A stretch of DNA of 64,000 bases from Clostridium kluyveri. GTDB lineage: Bacteria; Bacillota; Clostridia; Clostridiales; Clostridiaceae. A model generated the notes under the pieces. The model did no database searches, was not told where the DNA came from, and saw only the letters and a list, made by a program, of their open reading frames with translations. The DNA is taken from positions 4,030,001-4,094,000 of the forward strand of contig NZ_CP018335.1 of the NCBI RefSeq assembly GCF_001902295.1, written 5' to 3'. The position numbers and the translations under genes are program-made. Positions within the stretch are counted from its first letter, which is position 1. Each line of letters begins with the position of its first letter. Positions 29,236-38,523 of this stretch are shown here, in pieces.

Positions 29236-29865
29236 TTAATAACTAATTTTACAATTTTTGAGTACATACTTTCTTGATAGATATTCTTTTATTTGATCTT
29301 TATCGGTAAAAATGTAAAGAATATTCTTTACTTCTTTTAAAGTATAATTCTTATTCTCATATGCTAAAATGTAATTAGAATCAAAATTAGAATCAAAAAC
29401 AGACAAATCATCTTTAAGTCTATAAGAATTATTTTCCATATAAAAGAACTTTTTTGGTAATTTCTCCAATATCACATAATATTCCTTGTTTGGTAATAAA
29501 ATATTATTTGAATATATAGAGATATCTTGAATGTTAATATTATCAGTATAATAAGTATTTTTATCATAAATACTTATTTTTTTTGCATCTATATTTCCTT
29601 GTAAAACTTTAACTACTTTTGCATCTAAAGCAATTGATTTATTAGATTGTTTAAGTTCCTCTGAAGTTCTAATCTTAACTACTATATCATTTGTATCTAT
29701 TTTCTTAACATCTAATTTATATTGAAAAGTAGGTATTATTCTTATATTATTGTTCAATTTAATTGAAGTATTTTGATTTGTATAATGTCTATTTAAAAAT
29801 GAAATTAGTATCATAACAATAACAATTAATATTGAAGCAACTACAATTTTCCTATTAGTAATCAT
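29236..29865 (-). CDS. Cassette A single-pass membrane protein, unknown function
   Basis: 209 residues from ATG 29865, with GTGGTGA upstream overlapping an alternative in-frame GTG at 29877. One N-terminal TM helix (residues about 6-24) is followed by an extracytoplasmic domain with beta-strand pattern (AKVVKVLQGNIDAKKISIYDKN, then LPNKEYYVILEKL). No cysteine pair or catalytic motif is evident. It overlaps the end of the ATPase gene by 11 bases and precedes the secreted-protein gene by 38, so it is co-transcribed. It may be an immunity or receptor component; no family is assigned. Confidence 0.65.
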   Translation of the reverse strand: MITNRKIVVASILIVIVMILISFLNRHYTNQNTSIKLNNNIRIIPTFQYKLDVKKIDTNDIVVKIRTSEELKQSNKSIALDAKVVKVLQGNIDAKKISIYDKNTYYTDNINIQDISIYSNNILLPNKEYYVILEKLPKKFFYMENNSYRLKDDLSVFDSNFDSNYILAYENKNYTLKEVKNILYIFTDKDQIKEYLSRKYVLKNCKISY

Positions 29866-30505
29866 TAATATCACCACTTCTCTTTATTTCCCCATCAGAA
29901 ATTAAAACGAACTTATCATATTTATCTTTTAAATCATGTTTTTCATTTGTAGCAACAATTATTATTTTATTTTTTCTTTTAAACTGATCTAATATATTAA
30001 ATAGCATATCTCTTGAATCATCATCTAGTGCTATTGTTGGTTCATCCAATAATAAAATTTTAGGTTCCTCCATTATTGCTTGTCCAATAGCTAATCTTTG
30101 AATCATACCTAATGAATATTTTTTAACTTGTTGGTCTTTTGATTCTAACAAATTAATTTCTTTTAGTGTTTTTATAATATGTTCATCTGATATCTTTTTC
30201 CTGATTGACGCTAATAATTTTAAATTTTCATATCCAGTTAAATTTGGATAAAATTTTGTAGTTTCAATAATTAATCCTAAAGATTCATAGAATCTAAAAT
30301 CTTTATGCATTTCTTTGTTATCTATGTATATACTTCCTTGGGATGGGATTATTAGTCCGCTTAATGCTTTTAACAACATTGTTTTTCCACTCCCATTAGG
30401 ACCTATAATGGCATATTTATATCCTTCATAAAAATCATAGTTTATATTTTTTAGAACTTCTCTATTTCTAAATTTTTTATATAAATTTTTTATTTTTATA
30501 TTCAT
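29855..30505 (-). CDS. Cassette A ABC transporter ATPase
   Basis: 216 residues from ATG 30505 (GAAGGTG upstream, overlapping an in-frame GTG at 30517). Walker A is GPNGSGKTMLL, the signature is YSLGMIQRLAIGQAIM in place of LSGGQ, and Walker B is ILLLDEPTIALDDD. The switch histidine position reads ATNEKHD, that is N where H is usual. It is closest within this window to the cassette B ATPase (same SLGM-QRL-I-QAIMEEP block). Type: ABC-2/CcmA-like exporters or bacteriocin immunity transporters. It lies between three permease genes and the membrane/secreted protein genes. Confidence 0.9.
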   Translation of the reverse strand: MNIKIKNLYKKFRNREVLKNINYDFYEGYKYAIIGPNGSGKTMLLKALSGLIIPSQGSIYIDNKEMHKDFRFYESLGLIIETTKFYPNLTGYENLKLLASIRKKISDEHIIKTLKEINLLESKDQQVKKYSLGMIQRLAIGQAIMEEPKILLLDEPTIALDDDSRDMLFNILDQFKRKNKIIIVATNEKHDLKDKYDKFVLISDGEIKRSGDINDY

Positions 30506-30525
30506 ATTACAAATCACCTTCTTAC

Positions 30526-31182
30526 TTAAAGTATATCTGTTTTTTTTAAAATATTATTCATAAATATTAATAATAAGATCACAATAATTATGGATTTTAT
30601 ATAATATATTTCTTTTATACTGGTATAATTAAAGTTATTTATTAGTTCATAAAAAAAACTTAATATTTTACTTTGATAAATTTTACTTGAATTTGCAATA
30701 AAAATAAAAATACCAATAATAAAAAATATATAAACATTTTTTATATGAATTAATAATTGTAATACAATCAATATTAAAAACAAAATTAAAGCATTAATAC
30801 AACTAGATACAAAAAAGTTAATACCATATTTAATATTAAATTGACTATTAAAAAAAGCTGACACAATAATTAAATAATATAAGTAGTAATCTAAAATATA
30901 TAAAAAATATTTTAATATATTTCTCAACATGTGATAAAAGATATTGGTGCATCTAGTTATAAATAGAATTTCTATATTATTAAATCTATCCAACCATATT
31001 AAAAAGAGTATTACTATTATGTTATATTTGATAAAATAACTGTTTAAAATATCAATTATATTATTTATATTTACATTGTAATTTAAAAATAAACAATATA
31101 AATAACTATTATTAGATGAAACTATAGCAATTATACTCATAATGAGTGCATATATAGATACTTTAAACCTACTAAACAACAA
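30526..31182 (-). CDS. Cassette A membrane protein 3
   Basis: About 218 residues, with about six hydrophobic segments and almost no soluble part; rich in Ile, Asn, Tyr and Phe. The start is uncertain: TTG 31182 suits the AAGGCGA site, while a GTG at 31188 touches it. It overlaps the end of the previous gene by 11-17 bases and ends 20 bases before the ATPase start, so it is coupled. It resembles a small ABC-2 permease subunit by context only. Confidence 0.7.
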   Translation of the reverse strand: MLFSRFKVSIYALIMSIIAIVSSNNSYLYCLFLNYNVNINNIIDILNSYFIKYNIIVILFLIWLDRFNNIEILFITRCTNIFYHMLRNILKYFLYILDYYLYYLIIVSAFFNSQFNIKYGINFFVSSCINALILFLILIVLQLLIHIKNVYIFFIIGIFIFIANSSKIYQSKILSFFYELINNFNYTSIKEIYYIKSIIIVILLLIFMNNILKKTDIL

Positions 31183-31777
31183 TATCACTCGCCTTATTTA
31201 AAACTAGTATTAATACAAACAGACTGATAAAAATAGCCAAATATATAGGCAACGAATAGTTTATAGATAATTTATAGTAATTTAACATAGAAAATTTAAA
31301 TTTTTCAAATAGAAAAACTTCTTCTACATACAACATTAAGGGTAAAAATCTAAGTAGTTTGTTTTCTGCAAAAAAATTTACTATGATAAATATGAGTAAA
31401 AAAATATTTGTTATACATATAATATTTATAATCAAATGAACTGCTATTAATACACCAAAATATGATATTAAAAAGAACATAAATAATAATATTATACTTA
31501 TTAAGACATTAAAGTTTATAACAATATGTAAATATACTTTTTTATGTTCTCTGATTACTAATAATTTATTTTTATATTGAGCTATATAGTTCATTATAAA
31601 AATTAAAAATATGGGTAAATAAAAGTACATTATACTATAATTATCATATACTCCTGAGTATACTTGTTTATAATAAAGTACATTAGTTTTAAGTAAAATT
31701 ATATATGTCAGAATATATATGCAAATAAAAGAATAAATTATATATACTCCTGAATTAAAAAATAATTTGTTAAACAT
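31172..31777 (-). CDS. Cassette A membrane protein 2
   Basis: 201 residues with about six TM segments. AAGGGAG precedes the ATG. It overlaps the upstream gene by 8 bases and the downstream one by about 11, the tight packing of co-translated transporter subunits. No sequence family was recognised; the role is inferred from the ABC ATPase in the operon. Confidence 0.7.
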   Translation of the reverse strand: MFNKLFFNSGVYIIYSFICIYILTYIILLKTNVLYYKQVYSGVYDNYSIMYFYLPIFLIFIMNYIAQYKNKLLVIREHKKVYLHIVINFNVLISIILLFMFFLISYFGVLIAVHLIINIICITNIFLLIFIIVNFFAENKLLRFLPLMLYVEEVFLFEKFKFSMLNYYKLSINYSLPIYLAIFISLFVLILVLNKASDIVV

Positions 31778-32555
31778 ATTCTTTCTCCCTTTTAATCATT
31801 AAAAAAAACAAAAAAATATTTATAACAACTATAATGATGGCATATATATTTATAAATTGTGGATGTTTTATACTTGCCGAAAAATTGGGATATAATAATA
31901 GATACAAAGAATCTCCTGGATTACCTAGTACTGATACAAATAATCCTCCAGCATTGTATATTAGTGTTGGCAATAAAATAATAATATATCTATTTTTTAT
32001 AAATGTAGATATTAAATATGCAAATTGAGCAAATAAAACTCCATACAGAGCTATATAAGTATTTTTTAATACAAAAAATTTTATTGGACTCTTCAGTAGC
32101 AAATCAAAGTTAGTAATATCATGCATATAACTTTCTAGATTATAATCAGAAAACATACTATTAAAACTTATATTTATATTTCCGAAACTTATATATGATA
32201 ACATAAGATTAAATCCAAATCCTAAAAAAGTAATAACAAAAACTATTATTGACATATATAGTATATTTTTAATATGATATTTAAACACTCCGCATTTCGC
32301 ATACCATATATATGTTAAACTTAATTTTTCATCCTCTAAAAACATATCACTAAGCAAAAATACTGCAACTAGTGGAAATATAACCATCATATATATACCT
32401 GCTATAATATTATTATCTGGAGATGATAACATTGTAGAGCCAAAAAAATATATTTGCGTATTTGTCAATACATCTAAATAACAAAAACTTCCTAAGACCA
32501 AATAAAATAAAATAACAATAAAAAGTCTTCTTCTATTTATAATTCTATAAATCAA
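31770..32555 (-). CDS. Cassette A membrane protein 1 (ABC-2-like permease)
   Basis: About 261 residues with six TM segments. I place the start at TTG 32555, because the only upstream G-rich site is a run of ten G (32566-32575) 10 bases away; an in-frame TTG at 32582 lies upstream of that run. Short features shared with cassette B membrane protein 1 are an EDEK...K.Y...KN loop after TM2 and FIKNR.II.L.P late in the protein, consistent with distant homology. First gene of the operon; an insertion sequence ends close upstream, so the promoter may have been replaced. Confidence 0.72.
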   Translation of the reverse strand: MIYRIINRRRLFIVILFYLVLGSFCYLDVLTNTQIYFFGSTMLSSPDNNIIAGIYMMVIFPLVAVFLLSDMFLEDEKLSLTYIWYAKCGVFKYHIKNILYMSIIVFVITFLGFGFNLMLSYISFGNINISFNSMFSDYNLESYMHDITNFDLLLKSPIKFFVLKNTYIALYGVLFAQFAYLISTFIKNRYIIILLPTLIYNAGGLFVSVLGNPGDSLYLLLYPNFSASIKHPQFINIYAIIIVVINIFLFFLMIKREKEYV

Positions 32556-32565
32556 TTTAATAAAT

Positions 32566-32575
32566 CCCCCCCCCC
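32566..32575 (-). repeat. G10 homopolymer serving as ribosome binding site
   Basis: Ten consecutive G on the minus strand lie immediately before the first gene of cassette A. Slippage here would change the spacing to the TTG start. Confidence 0.6.
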
Positions 32576-32737
32576 AATACAAAAGGTATTGTCAAAAATT
32601 TTAATATAATTTCTGACGTAACCCTTTTATTTTCAACAATTTTATATAAATAACTTGCTCCCCCCAAACTTTTAGGGTAAATTAGTGATTTGCAAAGTCA
32701 TAATTTCCAGCAAAGAAGAAAGGAGCAAGCTACAAGC

Positions 32738-34165
32738 ATGATTAACGAGTTTCTTGTTAAATACATTATTTACCTACACAATATGATTAACCTATTATTT
32801 ATTCTTTTAGTTGGCAAACCCATGTTTACCCCTGCCTCTGACGAACCAGTAAAAAAGGAATATAGAAAGCTTCAGGTAGACAAAATACCTATATTTGAAA
32901 TACCTGAAAAGCTTGATTATAAAGTTCTTCTACATAACTATTTTGAAAGTCACAAGAAAGAACTTACACCTGTTAAGCCACGTAAGAATAAAACTATCAT
33001 TCCTAAAGAAGTTAAGTGTCCTAAATGTGGTGCTCCCCACCAGTATCTTTACGATAATAATGGTGGCAGAGGTCAATACCTTTGTAAGGTATGCAACACA
33101 GTATTTAACCCTAAAAATTATTTTCAAAAGTCCGTTATTTTAAAATGTCCTTACTGTGGTAAAACACTTGAAAAAATCAAAACTCGCAAGGACTTTTATG
33201 TGCATAAATGTAAGAATGATGAGTGTGATTTTTATAAAACCAATTTAGCTTCAATGACTAAAAAAGAAAGAGAAGACTTTAAAAATAACCCTCACAACTA
33301 TAAAGTTAGATATATAACTAGGGAATTTACTTTTGACTATAAGCCTTTTAGCAGTAAAAGCCCTGTTAAATCTAAAATTAGTCTGCCTAAAATAATGGTT
33401 TCGTCTCATACTTTAGGATTAATTATGTCTTACTACGTAAACTACCATATGTCTTCAAGACAGACGGCTTCAATAATGAGGGATATTCACGGTATTAAAA
33501 TATCTCATCAAACAGTTTTAAACTACGCTGATGCTGTATCCCATGTGGTAAAGCCCTTTGTTGATAACTACAATTATGAGTTATCTAATTCTTTTTGTGG
33601 TGATGAAACATACATAAAAGTTAACGGTAAATGGCAGTATATCTTCTTTTTCTTTGACTCTGTTAAGAAAATTATTCTTTCTTATAGAGTTTCACCAAAT
33701 AGAGATACTCTTTCAGCAGTTAAAGCTTTAGACGACGTTTTATCAAAGCTTAAGGATATACCTAAAAAACTAAATTTCATTGTTGATGGTAATCCAATCT
33801 ACTTGTTGGCACAACATTTTTTCGCAAGCGAAGACATTAACTTCGATATTACTCAAGTCATAGGTCTTACAAACAATGATGACGTTTCAAAGGAATACAG
33901 ACCTTTAAAACAGATAATTGAACGTCTTAATAGAACCTTTAAAGGCAGTTATAGGACAACCTGTGGTTTTAATAGTTCAGATGGTTCTATAGCATTTGTA
34001 ACATTATTTGCTGCATATTTTAATTTTCTAAGAACTCATTCAACACTTAATCATAAGGTTCCAGTTCAAATACCTGTACTTCAAAGTCTTCAAACCATGC
34101 CAGCTCGTTGGTGTAAGCTTGTTGAACTAGCTCAAGACTATTGTATATCACAGGCTACCTCCTAA
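32738..34165 (+). CDS. DDE transposase with zinc-ribbon N terminus (IS6-like)
   Basis: 475 residues from ATG 32738 (AAAGGAG at 32719-32725, 12-base spacing). Two Cys4 zinc ribbons (CPKCGAP...CKVC and CPYCGK...CKNDEC) precede a helix-turn-helix (SSRQTASIMRDIHGIKISHQTVLNYA) and a DDE core: GDETYIKVNGKWQYIF, VDGNPIY and KQIIERLNRTFKGSYR. This core is like IS6/IS240 transposases. The frame is intact, so the element may be active. Its left edge lies between cassette A and 32690. The right part includes the structured non-coding stretch to 34345. I could not define the terminal inverted repeats. Confidence 0.85.
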   Translation: MINEFLVKYIIYLHNMINLLFILLVGKPMFTPASDEPVKKEYRKLQVDKIPIFEIPEKLDYKVLLHNYFESHKKELTPVKPRKNKTIIPKEVKCPKCGAPHQYLYDNNGGRGQYLCKVCNTVFNPKNYFQKSVILKCPYCGKTLEKIKTRKDFYVHKCKNDECDFYKTNLASMTKKEREDFKNNPHNYKVRYITREFTFDYKPFSSKSPVKSKISLPKIMVSSHTLGLIMSYYVNYHMSSRQTASIMRDIHGIKISHQTVLNYADAVSHVVKPFVDNYNYELSNSFCGDETYIKVNGKWQYIFFFFDSVKKIILSYRVSPNRDTLSAVKALDDVLSKLKDIPKKLNFIVDGNPIYLLAQHFFASEDINFDITQVIGLTNNDDVSKEYRPLKQIIERLNRTFKGSYRTTCGFNSSDGSIAFVTLFAAYFNFLRTHSTLNHKVPVQIPVLQSLQTMPARWCKLVELAQDYCISQATS

Positions 34166-34184
34166 GATTTTATATCTATTTAGC

Positions 34185-34345
34185 TGAGCCCTAAAGCAGC
34201 TGTTGCCGTCAGCGAACCCTTGACAAACCGAATTAGACAAATTTTAAAATTGGTTTTCAGAGGGCTTTTTGTCATGTCTTTATATCTTTTCCCTTCGCCC
34301 TCTTCAAGGTAAAACAAAATTTGGATAATGTTTGTCAAGGGCAAC
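34185..34345 (+). other. Structured non-coding tail of the IS6-like element
   Basis: CCCTTGACAAAC (34217-34228) is exactly repeated in inverted form at 34330-34341. Inside lies a second potential stem, AGAGGGC against GCCCTCT, and before it GCTG...CAGC. Together these could fold into one long cruciform or RNA. No coding frame of length is present. The rest of 34346-34448 shows nothing. Confidence 0.5.
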
Positions 34346-34448
34346 TGCGGTTATTTGTAACAAACTTACATTTATGGGTGCCCTAAAAATTTATTATTTT
34401 ATAGTTTTTCATAAACTTTTTACACTACCATACAAAATAAATAAATTT

Positions 34449-35014
34449 GGAAACTCTCATTCCCTGATATATCTAAATTTCAAAGGGACGTTTTTTTATT
34501 TTCCCTCTAAAATTCATATCAAATTTCAAAAATAATTTCCAGCTTTATATCTGTATTTTCCAATACTGGTTGTTATAAGCCCTAACATTATTGGTAAAAA
34601 TATTCATTATTCTTTATGGTATCTATTACCAGATACATAACTTTGTGAGGTGTTTCTTAATGTTAGCTATCTGGCGTTCTCATGCTGAATATCAATTATT
34701 CCTTATCAACAATTTACTCTCACTTTATACTCAGAGTAAAACTTCTTTAAACTTTTATTCTGAAGCTTTATCTAAACTTTATATTCTTGACTCAGATGTT
34801 ATAAAACCTTTGATTCAACCTTGTTTTTCTAATACAGGCAATCCCTCTAACCAACATCCGGAAATATTTCGCTCTTTTATTCTTATGTCTGAACTTGGCT
34901 ATCACAGCATTCCAAATTGGATTGCTTTTTTTAGAGCTACGCCTATTTTATGTTATGCCATTGGTGTTTCACCTGACGATGTTCCTGATGTTGGCAGTTA
35001 TTATGATTTTATTA
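34449..35014 (+). mobile_element. Truncated insertion sequence copy 2 (transposase N-terminal half)
   Basis: Second copy of the 27551-28118 block, with the transposase start at ATG 34660. The coding part is nearly identical to copy 1 and breaks at the same codon after YDFI (35014). Beyond that point the frame reads for about 29 more codons through the complement of an amidase gene fragment, to a stop at 35103. It has the same orientation as copy 1, 6.9 kb away, flanking cassette A and the IS6-like element. Confidence 0.75.
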
Positions 35015-35293
35015 ATATGAAGAAAATTTTCTACAGTATCAGAAACACCAATGAACTGCTTTGCAACTTTAATAAAAGCATCCATTTTAAAATATTTATT
35101 TAATCCAACACCATGAATCTGCATACCATGAAGAACTTCCTGGTACGCCGCCTGAATATAATATCTGGGAAACAAAGTTACAGCAATCATCAGGATAATG
35201 ATTTGTGTAACTAGGGTTATAAATATTCCAATATGAATTCATATAACTAACAGCACTACTTCTATTATAATTCGAGAATCCGCTTCCATACAA
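35015..35293 (-). pseudogene. Amidase_6-like domain fragment
   Basis: On the minus strand the frame reads YNRSSAVSYMNSYWNIYNPSY...DDCCNFVSQILYSGGVPGSSSWY, the pattern of the Amidase_6 domain (putative cell-wall amidases with a D-C-x-NFVSQ catalytic block). The cysteine is present. A frameshift near 35104 moves the reading into KYFKMDAFIKVAKQFIGVS, and the gene is cut at its 3' side by the truncated insertion sequence. It lacks a convincing start. Clearly a remnant. Confidence 0.65.
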
Positions 35294-35600
35294 TCTTCCT
35301 TACAATTATATGATGAAATACACTATATCATATAATTTATAAAAACAATGTTATAATTTACACTAGTTAATAAAAAATAGAAAAAATAATTCACTATAAA
35401 ATTTCTTTTTCTACAATTTTAAGCCTTTTAATGGATAAATATAGCGTATTTTTGCCCAACTCTCCAAAACGGTGGAATAAGAAAGTTATTCATCTGTCTT
35501 AGATTTTGATATAAATTCAAAATTTAAAACTCTTAATTGCTACAAATTACTCTAAAAATCTAAACAACTTAATATTTTTGATTAGTAGATTTAAATTTAT
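35294..35600. other. Intergenic stretch without recognisable features
   Basis: About 300 AT-rich bases with stops in all frames. Nothing supported was seen. Confidence 0.4.
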
Positions 35601-35882
35601 TTAACAATCGTTTTTAATATCAAGCTCACCACTAATTAACTTCTTTATTAATTGTTTTTCACCATATTTATTAAAATATTTCATAATTCTAGCACAGCAT
35701 TTTTCATAAAAAAAGTCAGTACTATATGAAAGATTATTCATATTAAGATCAATAAATTGATCAGATTTCATATATTTATACTGTTTAGATAAAATAATAG
35801 CAAGTCCTTCATTTAACCATAGGTCAATAGAATTAACTTTTCTATATATTAATACATGAATAATTTCATGTATTAATATTCC
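35601..35882 (-). pseudogene. 5'-truncated zinc metallopeptidase (HExxH, gluzincin-like) remnant
   Basis: The minus frame reads 93 codons ending at TAA (35601-35603) and begins abruptly after an in-frame TAA at GILIHEIIHVLIYRKVNSIDLWLNEGLAIILSKQYKY. HEIIH is the zinc-binding HExxH motif, and NEGLA about 20 residues later supplies the third ligand glutamate, as in gluzincins. No start codon or N-terminal region remains. Confidence 0.6.
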
Positions 35883-35895
35883 TTAATTGTATTTT

Positions 35896-35936
35896 GTAAC
35901 TATTCAGCTATGTTTGTAAAAAGGATGAATAGTTAC
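35896..35936. repeat. 11-bp inverted repeat
   Basis: GTAACTATTCA (35896-35906) and TGAATAGTTAC (35926-35936) are perfect inverted repeats separated by 19 bases, next to the break in the peptidase remnant. Possibly an end of a lost mobile element. Confidence 0.4.
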
Positions 35937-36050
35937 ATAATCAAAAATAGTTTGTGTCTGGTAAAATAAAAATACAGATACTTTAATACTCATAAAGATT
36001 ATTTACTTGAATTTAAGATTAAGTAATCTTTACAATCTCCATTTTACATA

Positions 36051-36236
36051 CTAAAAAACTTAATTCAATACAAATGGCATTAAACGTACTTTTCCTGTCA
36101 TGAAATGTCATTAACTAAACATTTTCATGTATAATTTCTTTTCATGTCCGTTTTTTTCTCTTTTATGCCATTTGTATTTACATTTTTGTATTTTGATGTT
36201 ATTTTATAAAAAAATATAGGCTAAGGTGAATTAGAG
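36051..36236 (+). repeat. agr-promoter repeat, copy 1 (186 bp)
   Basis: Aligns without gaps to 46845-47030, the region just before agrB, with 9 differences in 186 positions by eye. It contains a perfect 14-bp inverted repeat (AATACAAATGGCAT at 36067-36080, ATGCCATTTGTATT at 36165-36178) enclosing a smaller CATGAAA/TTTTCATG stem-loop, then a promoter-like TTTACA-17-TATTTT and AAGGTG. It ends exactly where the start codon of agrB stands in copy 2; here IS66 begins instead. Confidence 0.85.
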
Positions 36237-36321
36237 GTAACCGTAAAAGAATTGACGCCTTTTTCTAAAAAAGTTATTTTGATAAGATTACAGATATAAA
36301 GAATAAGGGAGGAAATCTGTA

Positions 36322-36648
36322 ATGGAAATGAACTCTAATGAAGAGACTTGGAAAGAACTTTTAGAAAAATTTTCTTTTTACCAGGGAACTGTCACTGATT
36401 ACTGCAAAGAAAATAATATAAGCAAAAGTCAATTCTATTACTATAGAAAAAAATTTAACAAGGAAATCAAAACAACATTTCATGCAGTAAAGATTAACCC
36501 TGAAATTTCACAACTTCAAAAAGAAAAAAATAATGATGGAGAAAACAACAGCATTAAAATTGAGCTCGGTAGAGCTAGTATCTATATTCCTTGGGAAAAT
36601 GCCACTTTATTATCAGTAGTATTTAAGGAACTCTTAAGATCATGTTAA
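36322..36648 (+). CDS. tnpA: IS66 accessory protein TnpA
   Basis: 108 residues with a helix-turn-helix-like N terminus (TWKELLEKFSFYQGTVTDYCKENNISKSQFYYYRKKF) and a C-terminal IKIELGRASIYIP strand region, as in IS66 Orf1 proteins. GGAGGAAAT precedes the ATG. It overlaps tnpB by 7 bases. Needed together with TnpB and TnpC for transposition; here TnpC is dead, so the gene is only useful in trans. Confidence 0.85.
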   Translation: MEMNSNEETWKELLEKFSFYQGTVTDYCKENNISKSQFYYYRKKFNKEIKTTFHAVKINPEISQLQKEKNNDGENNSIKIELGRASIYIPWENATLLSVVFKELLRSC

Positions 36649-36992
36649 ATATTGATAAGGTTGATACTGTATACTTAGCTTGTGGAAGCACAAATTTAAG
36701 AAAAAGTATAGATGGACTAACTCTTATTGTTCAAATGGAGCTTAATCTGAATCCTTTTGATAAAACTTTGTTTGTATTTTGCAATAAGCAGATGGATAAA
36801 TTAAAAATGCTGCATTTTGATGAAGGGTTTTGGTTATATTACTATCGCTTAGAGAAGGGTAGGTTTAAGTGGCCAATGACAAAGGAAGAAGCTCTTAAAG
36901 TCAATATAGAGGAATTACGTTGGCTGTTAAAAGGATATGAGGTAAGGACTGTTTCAAAATTTAAACCCATTCAAGAAAAAAACTACTATTAG
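36642..36992 (+). CDS. tnpB: IS66 accessory protein TnpB (Orf2)
   Basis: 116 residues with the family hallmark YLACGSTNLRKSIDGL at the N terminus and FVFCNKQMDKLKMLHFDEGFWLYYYRLEKGRF, closely matching the IS66 Orf2 consensus. The frame is intact. The last residues, after WLLKGYE, look divergent. Confidence 0.9.
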   Translation: MLNIDKVDTVYLACGSTNLRKSIDGLTLIVQMELNLNPFDKTLFVFCNKQMDKLKMLHFDEGFWLYYYRLEKGRFKWPMTKEEALKVNIEELRWLLKGYEVRTVSKFKPIQEKNYY

Positions 36993-37077
36993 AATGATTG
37001 TGAAGATCCTTGAAACCCTTGAAGTATCAAGGGTTTTAGGGTATAATATAAGTATAAAATAAGAAGAGGTACATAGG

Positions 37078-38473
37078 ATGGATGTCTTGAATTTTGAAGA
37101 GCAATTAGATGAAAAAACTAAAAAGATAATTTCTGACATGGAAAAGGAAATTGAATCTAAGGATAAAGAGATTAAGGATCTTAAAAATCAGCTTGAATAT
37201 TTAAAAAATCAAGTTCTCAATAAAAACAAGAAGATATTTGGAAAATCAAGTGAGCAGGCAGATGCTAATCAGTTATCTATTTTTAATGAGTCTGAGCAGT
37301 ATTATGATGCCAAGGCTGAAGAGCCAACCATGGAAGAAATAACTTATAAAAGAAAAAAGACATCAAGTTATGTTGGAAAGAAAGATAATCTAGCTAACTT
37401 AAAAAGAGTAGTTATTGAACATAAATTAGATGAGAATGAAGCTGTTTGTGATAAATGCGGTGAAAAATTGGTGGTTATAGGTTCTAAATCTAAAGAGATA
37501 TTAAAGTTTAAGCCAGCAGAGCTGTACATATAGGAGCATAAAACCTATAGTTATGCCTGTAAAGGTTGCAAAGAAAAAGATGAAACCACTAGTATAATAT
37601 CCACCAAGGCACCTAAGGGTTTACTGCATAAAAGCATGGCAGCAAACGAGCTATTAAGCCATGTCATATGTTTAAAATATCAATATGCACTGCCGTTATA
37701 TAGGCAAGAAACCTATTTTCATATGCTTGGAGCTAGTATCTCAAGGCAAACCATGTCTAACTGGATGATAGATAGGAGCAGCATCAGAATTTGAAATTGT
37801 CTATGACATAATGAAAGATAAACTTTTAGAAAGTAACTATGTCCAGGCTGATGAAACAACTGTAGTTGTAGTTGATGCAAAAGGTAATGACTCTAAAGCT
37901 AAAAAGTATATGTGGCTTTACAAAACAGGTGCATCAGAGAATCCAGTTATACTCTATGACTACCGCTTAGAGAACAATATAAAGGATAATTATTATGCAA
38001 AGCGATATGAAACCAGGGTGGAAAAAATCAGCTCCAATCATCGAAGATTTTATAAAATATGTGGATATAGAAATAGCTAACGCACTACCTAAGAGTCCAT
38101 TAGGTGAAGCTTTTGCTTATAGTCAAAAGCTCTTGTCTAGCTTTAGGTTATTCCTGACAGATGGCTTCCTGGAGATAGATAATAACGCCTCTGAGCGATG
38201 TATAAAATCCTTTGTTTTGGGAAGGAAAATTGGGTTCTCCATAATACGCCAAGGGGAGCTAGAGCCAGTGCAACTATTTACAGCGTGATAGAAACAGCAA
38301 AAGCCAATGGTTTATCCGTAGAAAAGTACCTGGTGTACTTGATGGATGTGCTTTCAAGCTTAGAAGATAAAGATAAAAATAAGGACACGTTGATAAAACA
38401 TATGCCTTGGTCCAAGAAACTCCCTATGTATGTGTTCCTTCAAAATAAAGATATTCATAATTCAAAGAGCTAA
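37078..38473 (+). pseudogene. tnpC: IS66 transposase TnpC, multiply disrupted
   Basis: AGAGG precedes ATG 37078. The N-terminal leucine-zipper-like coiled coil (residues about 18-50) and zinc-finger start CDKCGEKL are intact. A TAG at 37531 follows ELYI; after it the frame continues with the rest of the Cys motif CKGCKEK. A frameshift near 37775 (NWMI-D), an apparent deletion with frameshift near 37980-38010 that removes the middle catalytic region, and another shift near 38245 follow. The final frame ends at 38473. QADETT and DNNASERCIKSFVLGRKIG mark the two ends of the DDE domain. Not functional. Confidence 0.88.
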
Positions 38474-38474
38474 G

Positions 38475-38523
38475 AAATCCAGTAGTTAAGCCATACTATA
38501 GTGCAGCTTTTACTACTGGATTT
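38475..38523 (+). terminator. IS66 internal terminator
   Basis: A 12-bp perfect stem AAATCCAGTAGT (38475-38486) with ACTACTGGATTT (38512-38523), followed by ATTTTATC. It lies just after the tnpC stop. Confidence 0.65.
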
